Shown here piece after piece: positions 16,785 to 25,420 of a stretch of DNA of 31,073 nt. Both the position numbers and the translations under genes were made by a program. Source of the DNA: CALCKU01 sp964534845 (lineage in GTDB: Bacteria; Pseudomonadota; Alphaproteobacteria; Caulobacterales; Maricaulaceae). Below the pieces are notes generated by a model. The model worked only from the letters and a program-made list of their open reading frames with translations. It searched no databases and was not told the DNA's origin. The stretch lies in assembly GCA_964534845.1 (NCBI GenBank), contig CAZHPV010000028.1:1-31073 (forward strand), in the 5' to 3' direction. Position 1 is the stretch's first letter. The number at the start of each line of letters is the position of its first letter.

Positions 16785-19700
16785 ATGAAAAAACTTATTC
16801 TTGCTATTGCTCTTCTTATTATTTTGATCATTGGGGCCATTATATTTTTGCCCGGCCTTGTACCGTCCGATGTTTATAAGGATAAAATACAATCTAAACT
16901 CAGTGAAGCGCTCGGGCGCAATGTCACTATTGAAGGCGATGTAAATTTGTCGGTGTTTCCGGTTATCATGGCGCAGACCGGACGCATTACAATCGCGAAT
17001 GCAGAAGGCTTTGATGCGGAATACCTCGCTGAAATGCAGGGGTTAGATGCGCGCGTAAAGCTATTGCCTTTGCTGTCAAAGAAAATAGAAATTTCTAAAT
17101 TCACATTGGTAGAGCCTATCATCGATTTGCAAAAAAAGGCCGATGGTTCGGCCAATTGGGTCTTTAAAAAGGACGGCGAAACCGGCGCCGTAGCGACTGA
17201 GAATACCGGGCCTTTCAAACGTGACGGCCGACTTGCAAGTGTGGATCCCCAAATTGGTAAATTCTCCATCGAAAACGCTGCGATACGTTTCCGTGATGAG
17301 GGAGAGAAAACATCACACAGTTTAACCGATGCGAACCTTGCTTTTAGTCTCTCCAGCCTGTCCGACCCCGTTGCTGTTAAGGGTGATCTTGTATTTGACG
17401 GAACCCCTTTTGATTTAAGCCTTTCGCTTGATACACCTCGAAGCTTTCTTGATGGACAATCCAGCCCAGCCGAAATATTCGTTGATGCAGGTTTTGCAAA
17501 AATCGATGCTAAGGGTCAATTCACTCAAAGTCGGGACATTGCCTTTTCTTTTAATGCAGATGGAAACATCAGCGATGTCGCTAAACTCAAGGCATTTTTA
17601 CCGGACTCAATTCCCAACCAATCCTATCTCGATCTCGCTAATAACGTCGATATCTCGGGGGGCTATGATTTTGACGGGAAAACTTTCGCAGCGAATGGTG
17701 CGCAAATCCATATTATCGGCGACGATGTTGATGTTAAGTATAAAGGCGATGCCAAGCTGGCTGAGAAACCCGTTTTTAACGGACGTTTGGACGCCAAAAT
17801 TTCTAACGTTAAAAAAATAGCGACCCTATTTGATCAAGACATTAAGGGCTTAGAAAAAATCGATAAAATTGACCTTAGCACGGATATGAAAGCGCAAGGT
17901 GATGGATTTGCCGTCAATAATGTTGATGCCAACATAACCGGCTCAGGTCTACTGGCAAGTTTCGAGGGGAAAGGGAATTACAATGACGCGATTTCACTTG
18001 ATGGCCCCTTTACTGCAAAGATTGATGACTTACCGGCTTTATTGACGGCCTTTGAACAAGACATCCCACAAGCCGCAGTCATTCGTACTCTGGATGCAAA
18101 TGGCAATCTCAGCTTAAAGGGTGAAAATATTAAAGCCGATTTTTCCAAACTGAAAGTCAATGGAGAAACCCTGGATGCGGACTATCAAGGACAGTTTTCA
18201 AAAACAGGCGAAATAATCACGGCTAATGGTAGTTTTTCGGCGGATATACCTTCATTCGCCAGATTAAATGAGGTGGCAGATCTCAAAATCGAACAAGCCA
18301 GTGCTATCGGTGCGCTGAAGGCCAATGGGACAATAAATCTACAAGGAGAGGATATTCAATCGGATATTGCCTCACTTACTATTGACGGCGAGTTGCTCCA
18401 GGCGAACTATAATGGCCGTGTTAATAAGCGCGGCGAGGCCATTTCGGCTGACGGCGCATTTTCCGCAGACATACCTTCATTTGAACGTCTAAACGACGTT
18501 GCTGGTCTTGAAATCGAACAAGCAGGCGCAATTGGTGCGATACAGGCTAGCGGGACTTTGAGCCATGGCGGGACAAGCACCGTTTTAAATAATGTCGATG
18601 TGGGCCTGAGCAATGGGGCTATTAATGGTAATTTCAATGGCAATGGCACCTATTCAGACGCCCTCGCCCTGAGCGGAAATTTCGATATTGATGTTCCATC
18701 AGCTCAGACACTCGCGCAAAAAGCAAATATCGAGAACCCCTATCTTTCATCCGTTGGCCGTCTAACATCCACTGGCCGTCTAACGTTAAACGGTACGCAA
18801 TACAAACTTGAGGACCTCAACGCCCAATTGCGGGACGGACAACTCAACGGGTCCTTTACAGGCAGTGTTGCGCAATCCGGTAGCTTAAATGTCAACGGAC
18901 AACTCAATGCGGAGATAGCCTCGCTCAGACAGATAGCGCAGACTAATGGCACGGTCTTACCGCCCAGCACACAAGCGGGCGCTATATACGAAAACTTTAA
19001 AATTTCCGGTCGCGTATCAGGTTCGCCCGATAATCTTACCTTTAATAATGCCAATATGACATTGGACGCGATCACTGGAGCTGGCAGTTTCGGTGTTAAA
19101 ACCGTTAATCAAAGACCTAACTTAACGGGGAATTTGAATTTATCTGGACTTGATCTTCGTCCCTATATGGCGAGTTATGCTAAGCAAAAGCCTTCAGGTA
19201 ATATAGAACCTTGGAGCAACGAACCCATTAATGTTGAAATGCTGCGCTCAATTGACGGCAATTTTAAAGTCACAACTCCCAATATGATCACCGATAGAAT
19301 GAGTTTAGGGCAATCTGATATAACGGCGACTATATCAAATGGTCTTTTAACTGCGGACTTCCCCAATATGTCACTCTATGGCGGTCTTGGAAATATGCGC
19401 GCTGTTGTGAACGCAAGCGGATCGGTGCCAACTCTTGATATGTCATTTGCACTATCAAAAATGCAATCCAATAGCTTTTTGAAAGCCGTAGCCGGCTTTG
19501 CCAATCTCACCGGAACGGCAGGCACCAAGTTTTCCTTCAGAGGCGCAGGACGCTCACAAGCCGAGATCATGCGGTCTCTAACGGGCAGCGGTGACTTTAG
19601 TGTTCTGGACGGAAAAGTCTCGGGTGTAGATGTTAATCAGTTTGTCAGCGGTATTGATCAAGCCTTTACCTCTCGCTCATTGCCCGCGGGTATCGGCCCG

Positions 19701-20333
19701 ACATTTTCAACGGCTTTTCAGGACATTGTAGGCGCTGTCACTATTCAAAATGGTGTTGCGAAAATAAATGATTTCAACCTTAATGGTCTGGGTGTTTCAG
19801 CAACAGGTGGCGGTCAAATGGACCTTGGGGCCCAAACCGTAGATTTCAGCTTACGTCCGCGCTTAACAGGCTCAAACGCAACGGGGCTGGCGGCCTTTGG
19901 CATCCCGATCAGAATGCGAGGTAATTTTGGATCGATTAAAGCGGGTCTGGACACCGATATGCTTGGTCAAATCGTTGCAGAACGCGCGAAAGTAAAAGCC
20001 CAGCAAGAAGTCTCCAAACTGATTTCAAAGAATGTCGGGGGTTCAGCGGGTTCCATTTTAGGATCTGTACTCGGCGGAACACAAGGGACTACCACTACAG
20101 CGCCCCCAGCCACGTCAAACACGCCAACGCGTACCACGACCACTCCTGCGTCGCGCCCGTCAACTGAACAATCTATCGGAAATGTGCTAGGCGGAATTTT
20201 AGGCGGCGGTAGTTCGGCTCCTGCGCCTACTCCGTCAACACCTACAGGTACGACGCAAACAGCGCCCGCTCCAGAGCCTTCTATAGAAGACACTTTATCT
20301 AGTATTTTTGGTAAAAAGAAGAAAAAGCAATAA
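16785..20333 (+). CDS. AsmA family envelope protein
   Basis: This 1182-residue protein has one N-terminal membrane anchor (residues about 3-25) and the AsmA N-terminal domain (SDVYKDKIQSKLSEALGRNV and following). A long beta-rich stretch contains tandem repeats of about 75 residues. A C-terminal AsmA domain follows (SLTGSGDFSVLDGKVSGVDV, with GLDTDMLGQIVAERAK about 100 residues later). The last 100 or so residues are a Pro/Thr/Ser/Gly linker ending in a lysine-rich KKKKKQ. AsmA/TamB-like proteins are thought to bridge the envelope and affect phospholipid or outer-membrane protein homeostasis. I use the ATG at 16785; a TTG nine nt upstream is possible. The ribosome-binding site is weak for both. 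Transcription ends at the hairpin at 20364. Confidence 0.9.
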   Translation: MKKLILAIALLIILIIGAIIFLPGLVPSDVYKDKIQSKLSEALGRNVTIEGDVNLSVFPVIMAQTGRITIANAEGFDAEYLAEMQGLDARVKLLPLLSKKIEISKFTLVEPIIDLQKKADGSANWVFKKDGETGAVATENTGPFKRDGRLASVDPQIGKFSIENAAIRFRDEGEKTSHSLTDANLAFSLSSLSDPVAVKGDLVFDGTPFDLSLSLDTPRSFLDGQSSPAEIFVDAGFAKIDAKGQFTQSRDIAFSFNADGNISDVAKLKAFLPDSIPNQSYLDLANNVDISGGYDFDGKTFAANGAQIHIIGDDVDVKYKGDAKLAEKPVFNGRLDAKISNVKKIATLFDQDIKGLEKIDKIDLSTDMKAQGDGFAVNNVDANITGSGLLASFEGKGNYNDAISLDGPFTAKIDDLPALLTAFEQDIPQAAVIRTLDANGNLSLKGENIKADFSKLKVNGETLDADYQGQFSKTGEIITANGSFSADIPSFARLNEVADLKIEQASAIGALKANGTINLQGEDIQSDIASLTIDGELLQANYNGRVNKRGEAISADGAFSADIPSFERLNDVAGLEIEQAGAIGAIQASGTLSHGGTSTVLNNVDVGLSNGAINGNFNGNGTYSDALALSGNFDIDVPSAQTLAQKANIENPYLSSVGRLTSTGRLTLNGTQYKLEDLNAQLRDGQLNGSFTGSVAQSGSLNVNGQLNAEIASLRQIAQTNGTVLPPSTQAGAIYENFKISGRVSGSPDNLTFNNANMTLDAITGAGSFGVKTVNQRPNLTGNLNLSGLDLRPYMASYAKQKPSGNIEPWSNEPINVEMLRSIDGNFKVTTPNMITDRMSLGQSDITATISNGLLTADFPNMSLYGGLGNMRAVVNASGSVPTLDMSFALSKMQSNSFLKAVAGFANLTGTAGTKFSFRGAGRSQAEIMRSLTGSGDFSVLDGKVSGVDVNQFVSGIDQAFTSRSLPAGIGPTFSTAFQDIVGAVTIQNGVAKINDFNLNGLGVSATGGGQMDLGAQTVDFSLRPRLTGSNATGLAAFGIPIRMRGNFGSIKAGLDTDMLGQIVAERAKVKAQQEVSKLISKNVGGSAGSILGSVLGGTQGTTTTAPPATSNTPTRTTTTPASRPSTEQSIGNVLGGILGGGSSAPAPTPSTPTGTTQTAPAPEPSIEDTLSSIFGKKKKKQ
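18009..18902 (+). repeat. Four tandem coding repeats of about 75 codons in the AsmA-type gene
   Basis: Units begin at 18009, 18234, 18459 and 18681 (periods 225, 225 and 222 nt). Each opens with a phrase like FSADIPSF and continues through a QA-AIG-ALKANG-like segment. Units 2 and 3 are nearly identical over their first 30 residues, pointing to recent duplication or conversion. A weaker fifth start follows at 18903. A short 18-nt direct repeat (TGGCCGTCTAAC twice) lies near 18757 in unit 4. Confidence 0.75.
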
Positions 20334-20363
20334 GTATCTATTTTTATTGATTTTTTAATTAAG

Positions 20364-20390
20364 AAAAGCCGGTGTAACTCACCGGCTTTT
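20364..20390. terminator. Bidirectional rho-independent terminator
   Basis: An 11-bp perfect stem (AAAAGCCGGTG/CACCGGCTTTT) with a TAACT loop, with T-runs on both outer flanks, sits between the convergent AsmA-type and MaoC-type genes. It can terminate transcription in both directions. Confidence 0.9.
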
Positions 20391-20424
20391 TTACTGGTTC
20401 ACAACCGAAATGATCTGGTGAAAA

Positions 20425-20880
20425 TTAAACAAATTGCATGACGAGCCAATCAGCAATCAGCGCAGGTTTATCCTGATTTTCAATGTCCACGCTCACTTCA
20501 TAAGTGATTAAAATTTGTCCCGGTTTTTTTTCTTCTGCTGATTTAAGATTAAACCGGCCGCGTATACGAGCCCCGCTAGGTACTGGAGCAAGGAAACGCA
20601 CTTTCTCAAATCCGTAATTTACGCCCATTTTTACCCCTTCAATCACCATGCCAGCACTCTCGGCAATTTTCGACAAAAGAGATAAAGTCAGAAATCCATG
20701 TGCGATGGTTCCGCCAAAGGGCGTCTGTTTAGCCGCTGCCTCATTGACGTGGATGAACTGATGATCTTCTGTAACATCAGCGAAAACATTTATGCGGTCC
20801 TGATCAATCATAATCCAGTCGCTTTGACCGACCTCGGTTCCAATCAGACTTTGTAAATTATCCTTTTTGACGATTACCAT
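20425..20880 (-). CDS. MaoC-like (hot-dog) dehydratase / enoyl-CoA hydratase
   Basis: This 151-residue single hot-dog protein carries the hydratase-2 motif: Asp39 and His44 in ADVTEDHQFIHVN, then FGGTIAHGFLTLSLL. This matches the catalytic Asp/His pair of PhaJ-type R-specific enoyl-CoA hydratases. It would hydrate a trans-2-enoyl-CoA, although NodN-like relatives have less certain substrates. A strong GGAGG precedes the ATG. It is the last gene of the probable four-gene operon and is 26 nt from the SDR gene. The encoded hydratase, dehydrogenase and thiolase set could carry out the last three steps of a beta-oxidation round. Confidence 0.88.
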   Translation of the reverse strand: MVIVKKDNLQSLIGTEVGQSDWIMIDQDRINVFADVTEDHQFIHVNEAAAKQTPFGGTIAHGFLTLSLLSKIAESAGMVIEGVKMGVNYGFEKVRFLAPVPSGARIRGRFNLKSAEEKKPGQILITYEVSVDIENQDKPALIADWLVMQFV

Positions 20881-20906
20881 ATTTCCTCCACCTGTATTGT
20901 AACTGT

Positions 20907-21821
20907 TTAACTCTCAAGCAATGCCTTTGCGCGCGCCATAAATTTAGGACCTTGCATCATACCATTGGTAAATTCTTGCATGTCCTTTTCATCTGAAATT
21001 TCATTAAAATGCTTTGCTATATTTTCTGCCGTTTGCTCGCCCTCAGGGAAATTTTTGCCTTGGGTCTCAAACACTTTCGTTACAGCGTAACCACCAGCAC
21101 CCGCGCATAATATAATACGATTGGGGCCCTCATCACTTACGAGATAAACAAGGCCTTGAGAAACGCTATCCGGCTCTAACATGGCAAGGGCTTCCGGTGG
21201 AAGTAAACCCTCTGTCATACGGGTTGCCGCGACGGGCGCCAAAGCATTAACACGTATATCGTATTTTGCGCCTTCAATGCATAATGTCCGCATAAATCCA
21301 GACAAAGCAGCCTTAGCCGCACCGTAATTGGTTTGCCCAAAATTACCATACATGCCTGAGGAGGACGTTGTCATCGCAATGCGTCCATAACTGCGTTCTT
21401 TCATATGATTCCAGACTGCTTTTGTGCATATAGCGGAACCCATAACGTGAACATCCATCACGGTTCTAAAGTCGTCCATGCCCATTTTAGAAAATGATTT
21501 ATCGCGCAAGATACCGGCATTATTGACGAGAATATCAATATGGCCGAAGGTGCTTAACGCCTGTTCGACCATCTCACTGACTTCATCCTCTTTGGTGACG
21601 TTAGCGCCGTTAGCAATAGCGTGCCCACCTCCGGCTTTGATTTCTGCGACAACTTTTTGTGCCATCGTTTCCGAGCCGCCTGTCCCGTCAACGGCCCCGC
21701 CAAGGTCATTGACAACGACCTTAACACCGCGCGCAGCTAAGGCCAAAGCATGGGTTCGCCCAAGTCCGCCGCCCGCACCCGTGACAATTGCGACCCGGTC
21801 TTTAAATTCGATTTCACTCAT
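20907..21821 (-). CDS. SDR family dehydrogenase, similar to the (3R)-hydroxyacyl-CoA dehydrogenase part of MFE-2
   Basis: This 304-residue Rossmann-fold short-chain dehydrogenase has the cofactor loop TGAGGGLG (residues 14-21). Asp39 after the second strand suggests NAD(H). NNAG is at 100-103, the catalytic Ser is in TTSSSGMYG, and Tyr166-Lys170 lie in YGAAK. The insertion DLGGAVDGTGGS is typical of the HSD17B4/MFE-2 type rather than FabG. The C-terminal extension (about 245-304) also fits that subfamily. AAAAGG precedes the ATG. Only 12 nt separate it from the thiolase gene. Its likely substrate is a 3-hydroxyacyl-CoA, possibly branched or steroid side-chain derived. Confidence 0.88.
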   Translation of the reverse strand: MSEIEFKDRVAIVTGAGGGLGRTHALALAARGVKVVVNDLGGAVDGTGGSETMAQKVVAEIKAGGGHAIANGANVTKEDEVSEMVEQALSTFGHIDILVNNAGILRDKSFSKMGMDDFRTVMDVHVMGSAICTKAVWNHMKERSYGRIAMTTSSSGMYGNFGQTNYGAAKAALSGFMRTLCIEGAKYDIRVNALAPVAATRMTEGLLPPEALAMLEPDSVSQGLVYLVSDEGPNRIILCAGAGGYAVTKVFETQGKNFPEGEQTAENIAKHFNEISDEKDMQEFTNGMMQGPKFMARAKALLES

Positions 21822-21833
21822 AGTTGAACCTTT

Positions 21834-23009
21834 TTAAGCAACCTCAAACAAACCGGCTGCCCCTATGCCGCCGCCTACACACATAGTAGAGACAACATAT
21901 TTAGCCCCTCGACGCTTACCTTCTATCAAGGCATGTGCGACCATTCTCGCACCGCTCATTCCGTAAGGATGGCCTATAGAAATCGCGCCGCCATTTACAT
22001 TCATATTTTCCATAGGAATACCTAATTTATCCCGGCAATAAACAACTTGTACTGCAAAGGCTTCGTTTAATTCCCACAGATCAATATCGTCCATTTTCAA
22101 CCCCGTTGCTTTTAGCAGCTTCGGAATTGCAAATACCGGCCCGATGCCCATTTCTTCGGGCTCTAGTCCTGCCACGGCCATGCCGCGATAAATTCCTAAC
22201 GGGTTTAATCCGCGTTTTGAGGACTCTTTTGCCTCCATCAAAACCGACACAGACGCCCCGTCTGAAAGTTGTGAGGCATTACCTGCCGTGATTACGGCTT
22301 CAGGCCCACGTACAGGCTTTAATCCAGCCAAACCGTCTAGCGTTGTGCCTGGGCGATTACCTTCATCTTTGGTCAAGGTTACCTCTTGCTGTGAGATTTC
22401 ACCTGTCTCTTTATTTTTGACCGCCATGATCGATGGTAGCGGGACTATTTCGTCATCAAATTTACCCGCTTCTTGTGCCGCATGGGTGCGCTGTTGAGAG
22501 CTAAGCGCATAAGCATCCTGAACTTCTCGCGAAACACCATATCTTTCTGACACAATTTCAGCAGTGTCGATCATCTGAATATAAGCATTGGGATGTTTTT
22601 TAACGACATTCATATCGGGTGCGACACGCATTTCCGCCGTCTGCACCATAGAGATAGATTCTACCCCGCCGCCTATCGCAATTTGTTGGTTGTCAACGAT
22701 AATTTGTTTTGCAGCGATGCCTATTGCCATCATGCCCGAAGAACATTGACGATCAACCGATTGGGCTGGCACGGTCACTGGTAAATTCGAGGCGAGGACA
22801 GAATTTCTGCCAATCGTAACCTGCACACCCTGCTGCATCGCAGATCCTATAATGACGTCATCAACCTCCGCGCCGTCAATTCCTGCGCGTTTAACGGCTT
22901 CGTCAATACAATGTCCGGCAAGTGTTGGAGATGGTGTGGTATTAAAAGCCCCACGATAAGCCCGCCCAATAGGGGTTCGGGCTGTTGATACAATGACAGC
23001 TTCACGCAT
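21834..23009 (-). CDS. Acetyl-CoA acyltransferase (thiolase)
   Basis: This 391-residue thiolase has the full catalytic set: nucleophile Cys89 in VDRQCSSGMM, His347 in GGAISIGHPYGMSGAR and Cys377 in MCVGGGIGAAG. Length is standard for degradative FadA-type enzymes, which cleave 3-ketoacyl-CoA with CoA; a biosynthetic role cannot be excluded. GAGGA lies before the ATG. It is followed by the SDR and MaoC-like genes, and preceded 109 nt upstream by the molybdopterin oxidoreductase. Confidence 0.92.
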   Translation of the reverse strand: MREAVIVSTARTPIGRAYRGAFNTTPSPTLAGHCIDEAVKRAGIDGAEVDDVIIGSAMQQGVQVTIGRNSVLASNLPVTVPAQSVDRQCSSGMMAIGIAAKQIIVDNQQIAIGGGVESISMVQTAEMRVAPDMNVVKKHPNAYIQMIDTAEIVSERYGVSREVQDAYALSSQQRTHAAQEAGKFDDEIVPLPSIMAVKNKETGEISQQEVTLTKDEGNRPGTTLDGLAGLKPVRGPEAVITAGNASQLSDGASVSVLMEAKESSKRGLNPLGIYRGMAVAGLEPEEMGIGPVFAIPKLLKATGLKMDDIDLWELNEAFAVQVVYCRDKLGIPMENMNVNGGAISIGHPYGMSGARMVAHALIEGKRRGAKYVVSTMCVGGGIGAAGLFEVA

Positions 23010-23118
23010 AATAGAGTCCTCAGTTAGTAATTATTACCTATATAAGCTAGTGCACAATAATGGCAGTCTTTTGCAGAATGCAATTCAAATCTCGTCTTAT
23101 AACCTCGAATTGATCGCC

Positions 23119-25308
23119 CTACTCTCTCATAGCTTCCAATTTAACCGGAATAGCATTCAATACGGCGTTTCCTGATAAATCATCAATCAAAGCCGGGTCT
23201 GTGAGGTCATTGATCGACACGCCGGGATTTTGTGCAGCTTTTGATAACTTCACCCCTTTACGACCATGTCCAAAACCGTGCGGAATAGAAATGACCCCGG
23301 GCATAATGTCTTCTGTAATTTCGGCAGCAATTTTCACTTCGCCTATATGATTAAAAACTCGTATTCGGTCGTGTTGTTTTACATTTAGCGCTTTGGCATC
23401 ATCGGGATGTAACATGAGCGTGCAGCGGTCTGGCCCTTTTATCAAACGATGGGAATTATGCAGCCAGCTATTATTACTCCGTATATGACGCCGCCCGATG
23501 AGCAGGTAATCCGCCGACCCTTTATAAGCTATAAAGCACTCGCGAAACGCCTCGAGTTCATTGATTAGAATATCAGGGGCACAATGAATCCGCTTATCAT
23601 CGGTTTTTAGCCTATCTGGCAGGCGCGGTTTTAACGGCCCCATATCATAACCATTGGGGCAAGCTTCAATCTCAGCCAGACTTATTTTCTGAGGAGAGGC
23701 CTTGAGAATTTGATCGAGAATTTCGCGAGGGCTCATTTTAACGCTTGGCGTGTTATCACCTCTGTATCTGCGTAACGCCTCGGCTAGCTCATGAACGATA
23801 TCATAATCGGATTTGTCTTCCGGGCCTTTTTCTAACAGTGCGGGGGAATAATCCGCATAATTTCGAATAGCGAGCGGCGTAAAAAACAATGGATAATGAT
23901 CGCGTTGCAACGGCCCGCAGGGTGGTAAAATATAGTGGGCATGACGGGACGTTTCCGTCACATACATGTCTAAACTTACCATAAGATCAAGGCTTGCAAG
24001 GGCCGAATCCAGTTGACGCCCGCCCGGAGCGGACAAAACGGGATTTCCAGCAACAACCATCAAAGCGCCTATTTGTCCCTCGCCCTCTGTGATGATTTCT
24101 GCGGCTAATTCCGCTGAGGGTAGTTCACCTAAAACCTCGGGTCGTCCGCTAAGACGCGTTTTATAACGACCAAACGAGCCGGAACCACTGCGCTCAACGG
24201 GGTCAATAATTGGTTCAGGGAACATAACGCCCCCTTCCCGGTCGACATTACCGGTCGCAAGGTTAAGCAATTGAATGAGCCAATGATTAAGCGTGCCATA
24301 TTTAGTAACAGATACGCCCATGCGCCCGTAAACAATAGCGGGTTGTCCATTCCCGAGCTCAGATGCGATTTCCGTAATGACATCTAAATCTATGCCGCAA
24401 TAATTAGATAATTTGATCGCGTCAAACTCCCGGACAGCCTCAAGGGCACGTTCCCAGCCCGATAATATTGGGCCCAACCTGCTGGGGTTAATCAAGTCTT
24501 GCGTATCGAGAGAGTTTAACAAGGCAAGAAAAAAGGCCGTGTCCGTTCCAGGTTTAATGAAGTGATGTTGATTGGCAAATTTAGCGGTTTCCGTGATTCG
24601 AGGATCAATAACGACAAATTTCCCGCCGCGTTGCTTTAATCGTTTAATACGCTCTTTGACATTAGGCACGGTCCATAATGAGCCGTTAGACGCTAAGGGG
24701 TTTCCTCCGACACAAAGCATATATTGCGTTCTATCAATATCTGGAACAGGGTATAAGGCATTATGTCCATAAACCCACTTCTGACAAATCATATGTGGTA
24801 TCTGATCGAGAGTTGAGGCAGAATATATACCCTTAGCACCCCACGTCTTAATCAAAGTGCGATTGGCAAAAGCGCTGGCATAATTGTGTACGTTTGGATT
24901 ACCTAGATAGACGGAGGCCACTTTCACGCCGCGCGTTATTTCGGCATGTTTTGCGGCTATTTCCTGATAGGCTTGCTCCCAACTTATTTCCTGCCACGTG
25001 GCCGTTTCGGCGGAACCGACGCGCTTTACAGGATGTCGCAATCTATCCGGATCATTTTGAATGTCCGGTATAGCTGTCGCCTTAGGGCATATATAACCTT
25101 CTGATAGAACATGATCGGGATTACCTTTAACAGACGTGACCACACCGTCCTCAACATGCATTAATACGCCGCAGTTTGCTTCGCATAAATGACAAGTGCG
25201 GGCGTGGACTGTTTTCACATTTAGCTCATTTTGATAAGATATTACCGTGCCACTGTCGCGTTTCCAGAGTGGCTTTGCAAGTGCGTTATATGAAGGGCGA
25301 ACATGCAT
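23119..25308 (-). CDS. Molybdopterin-dependent oxidoreductase with N-terminal [4Fe-4S] domain
   Basis: This 729-residue MopB-family protein has the iron-sulfur motif Cys39-X2-Cys42-X3-Cys46-X27-Cys74 near the N-terminus, a large molybdopterin-binding core and a C-terminal dinucleotide-binding domain (from about 615, ending near SKAAQNPGVSINDLTD). There is no clear Cys or Sec ligand in a formate-dehydrogenase context; Cys175 in PHMICQKW is one candidate Mo ligand. No Tat motif is seen, so it is probably cytoplasmic. The start could be the ATG at 25308 or a GTG at 25218, which would begin close to the usual family N-terminus. The substrate is unknown; linkage to acyl-CoA genes hints at lipid or carbonyl metabolism. 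Confidence 0.88.
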   Translation of the reverse strand: MHVRPSYNALAKPLWKRDSGTVISYQNELNVKTVHARTCHLCEANCGVLMHVEDGVVTSVKGNPDHVLSEGYICPKATAIPDIQNDPDRLRHPVKRVGSAETATWQEISWEQAYQEIAAKHAEITRGVKVASVYLGNPNVHNYASAFANRTLIKTWGAKGIYSASTLDQIPHMICQKWVYGHNALYPVPDIDRTQYMLCVGGNPLASNGSLWTVPNVKERIKRLKQRGGKFVVIDPRITETAKFANQHHFIKPGTDTAFFLALLNSLDTQDLINPSRLGPILSGWERALEAVREFDAIKLSNYCGIDLDVITEIASELGNGQPAIVYGRMGVSVTKYGTLNHWLIQLLNLATGNVDREGGVMFPEPIIDPVERSGSGSFGRYKTRLSGRPEVLGELPSAELAAEIITEGEGQIGALMVVAGNPVLSAPGGRQLDSALASLDLMVSLDMYVTETSRHAHYILPPCGPLQRDHYPLFFTPLAIRNYADYSPALLEKGPEDKSDYDIVHELAEALRRYRGDNTPSVKMSPREILDQILKASPQKISLAEIEACPNGYDMGPLKPRLPDRLKTDDKRIHCAPDILINELEAFRECFIAYKGSADYLLIGRRHIRSNNSWLHNSHRLIKGPDRCTLMLHPDDAKALNVKQHDRIRVFNHIGEVKIAAEITEDIMPGVISIPHGFGHGRKGVKLSKAAQNPGVSINDLTDPALIDDLSGNAVLNAIPVKLEAMRE

Positions 25309-25354
25309 TTCCGCTTACCATGCCTTGTGCTTAAGCCTGTAAACAGCGCTGTAA

Positions 25355-25369
25355 TTAACCCAAAACTAA
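25355..25369. promoter_or_regulatory. CtrA-like box (TTAA-N7-CTAA) upstream of the chaperone gene
   Basis: TTAACCCAAAACTAA differs from TTAA-N7-TTAA at one position. It lies 52 nt upstream of the chaperone ATG. A -10-like TAAAAT follows at 25383-25388. The spacing resembles that of the perfect box at 8403-8417 upstream of the paralogous secreted protein. Confidence 0.4.
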
Positions 25370-25420
25370 GCTTTTTCTTTCATAAAATGCTTACTGAATT
25401 CAGGTTTTATAGGGATAATT

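Noticed and set aside
23119..25308. Possible formate dehydrogenase or assimilatory nitrate reductase call
   Set aside because: The iron-sulfur and pterin domains fit, but there is no Sec/Cys in the formate dehydrogenase context and no nitrate-assimilation neighbours, so only the broad family is given.
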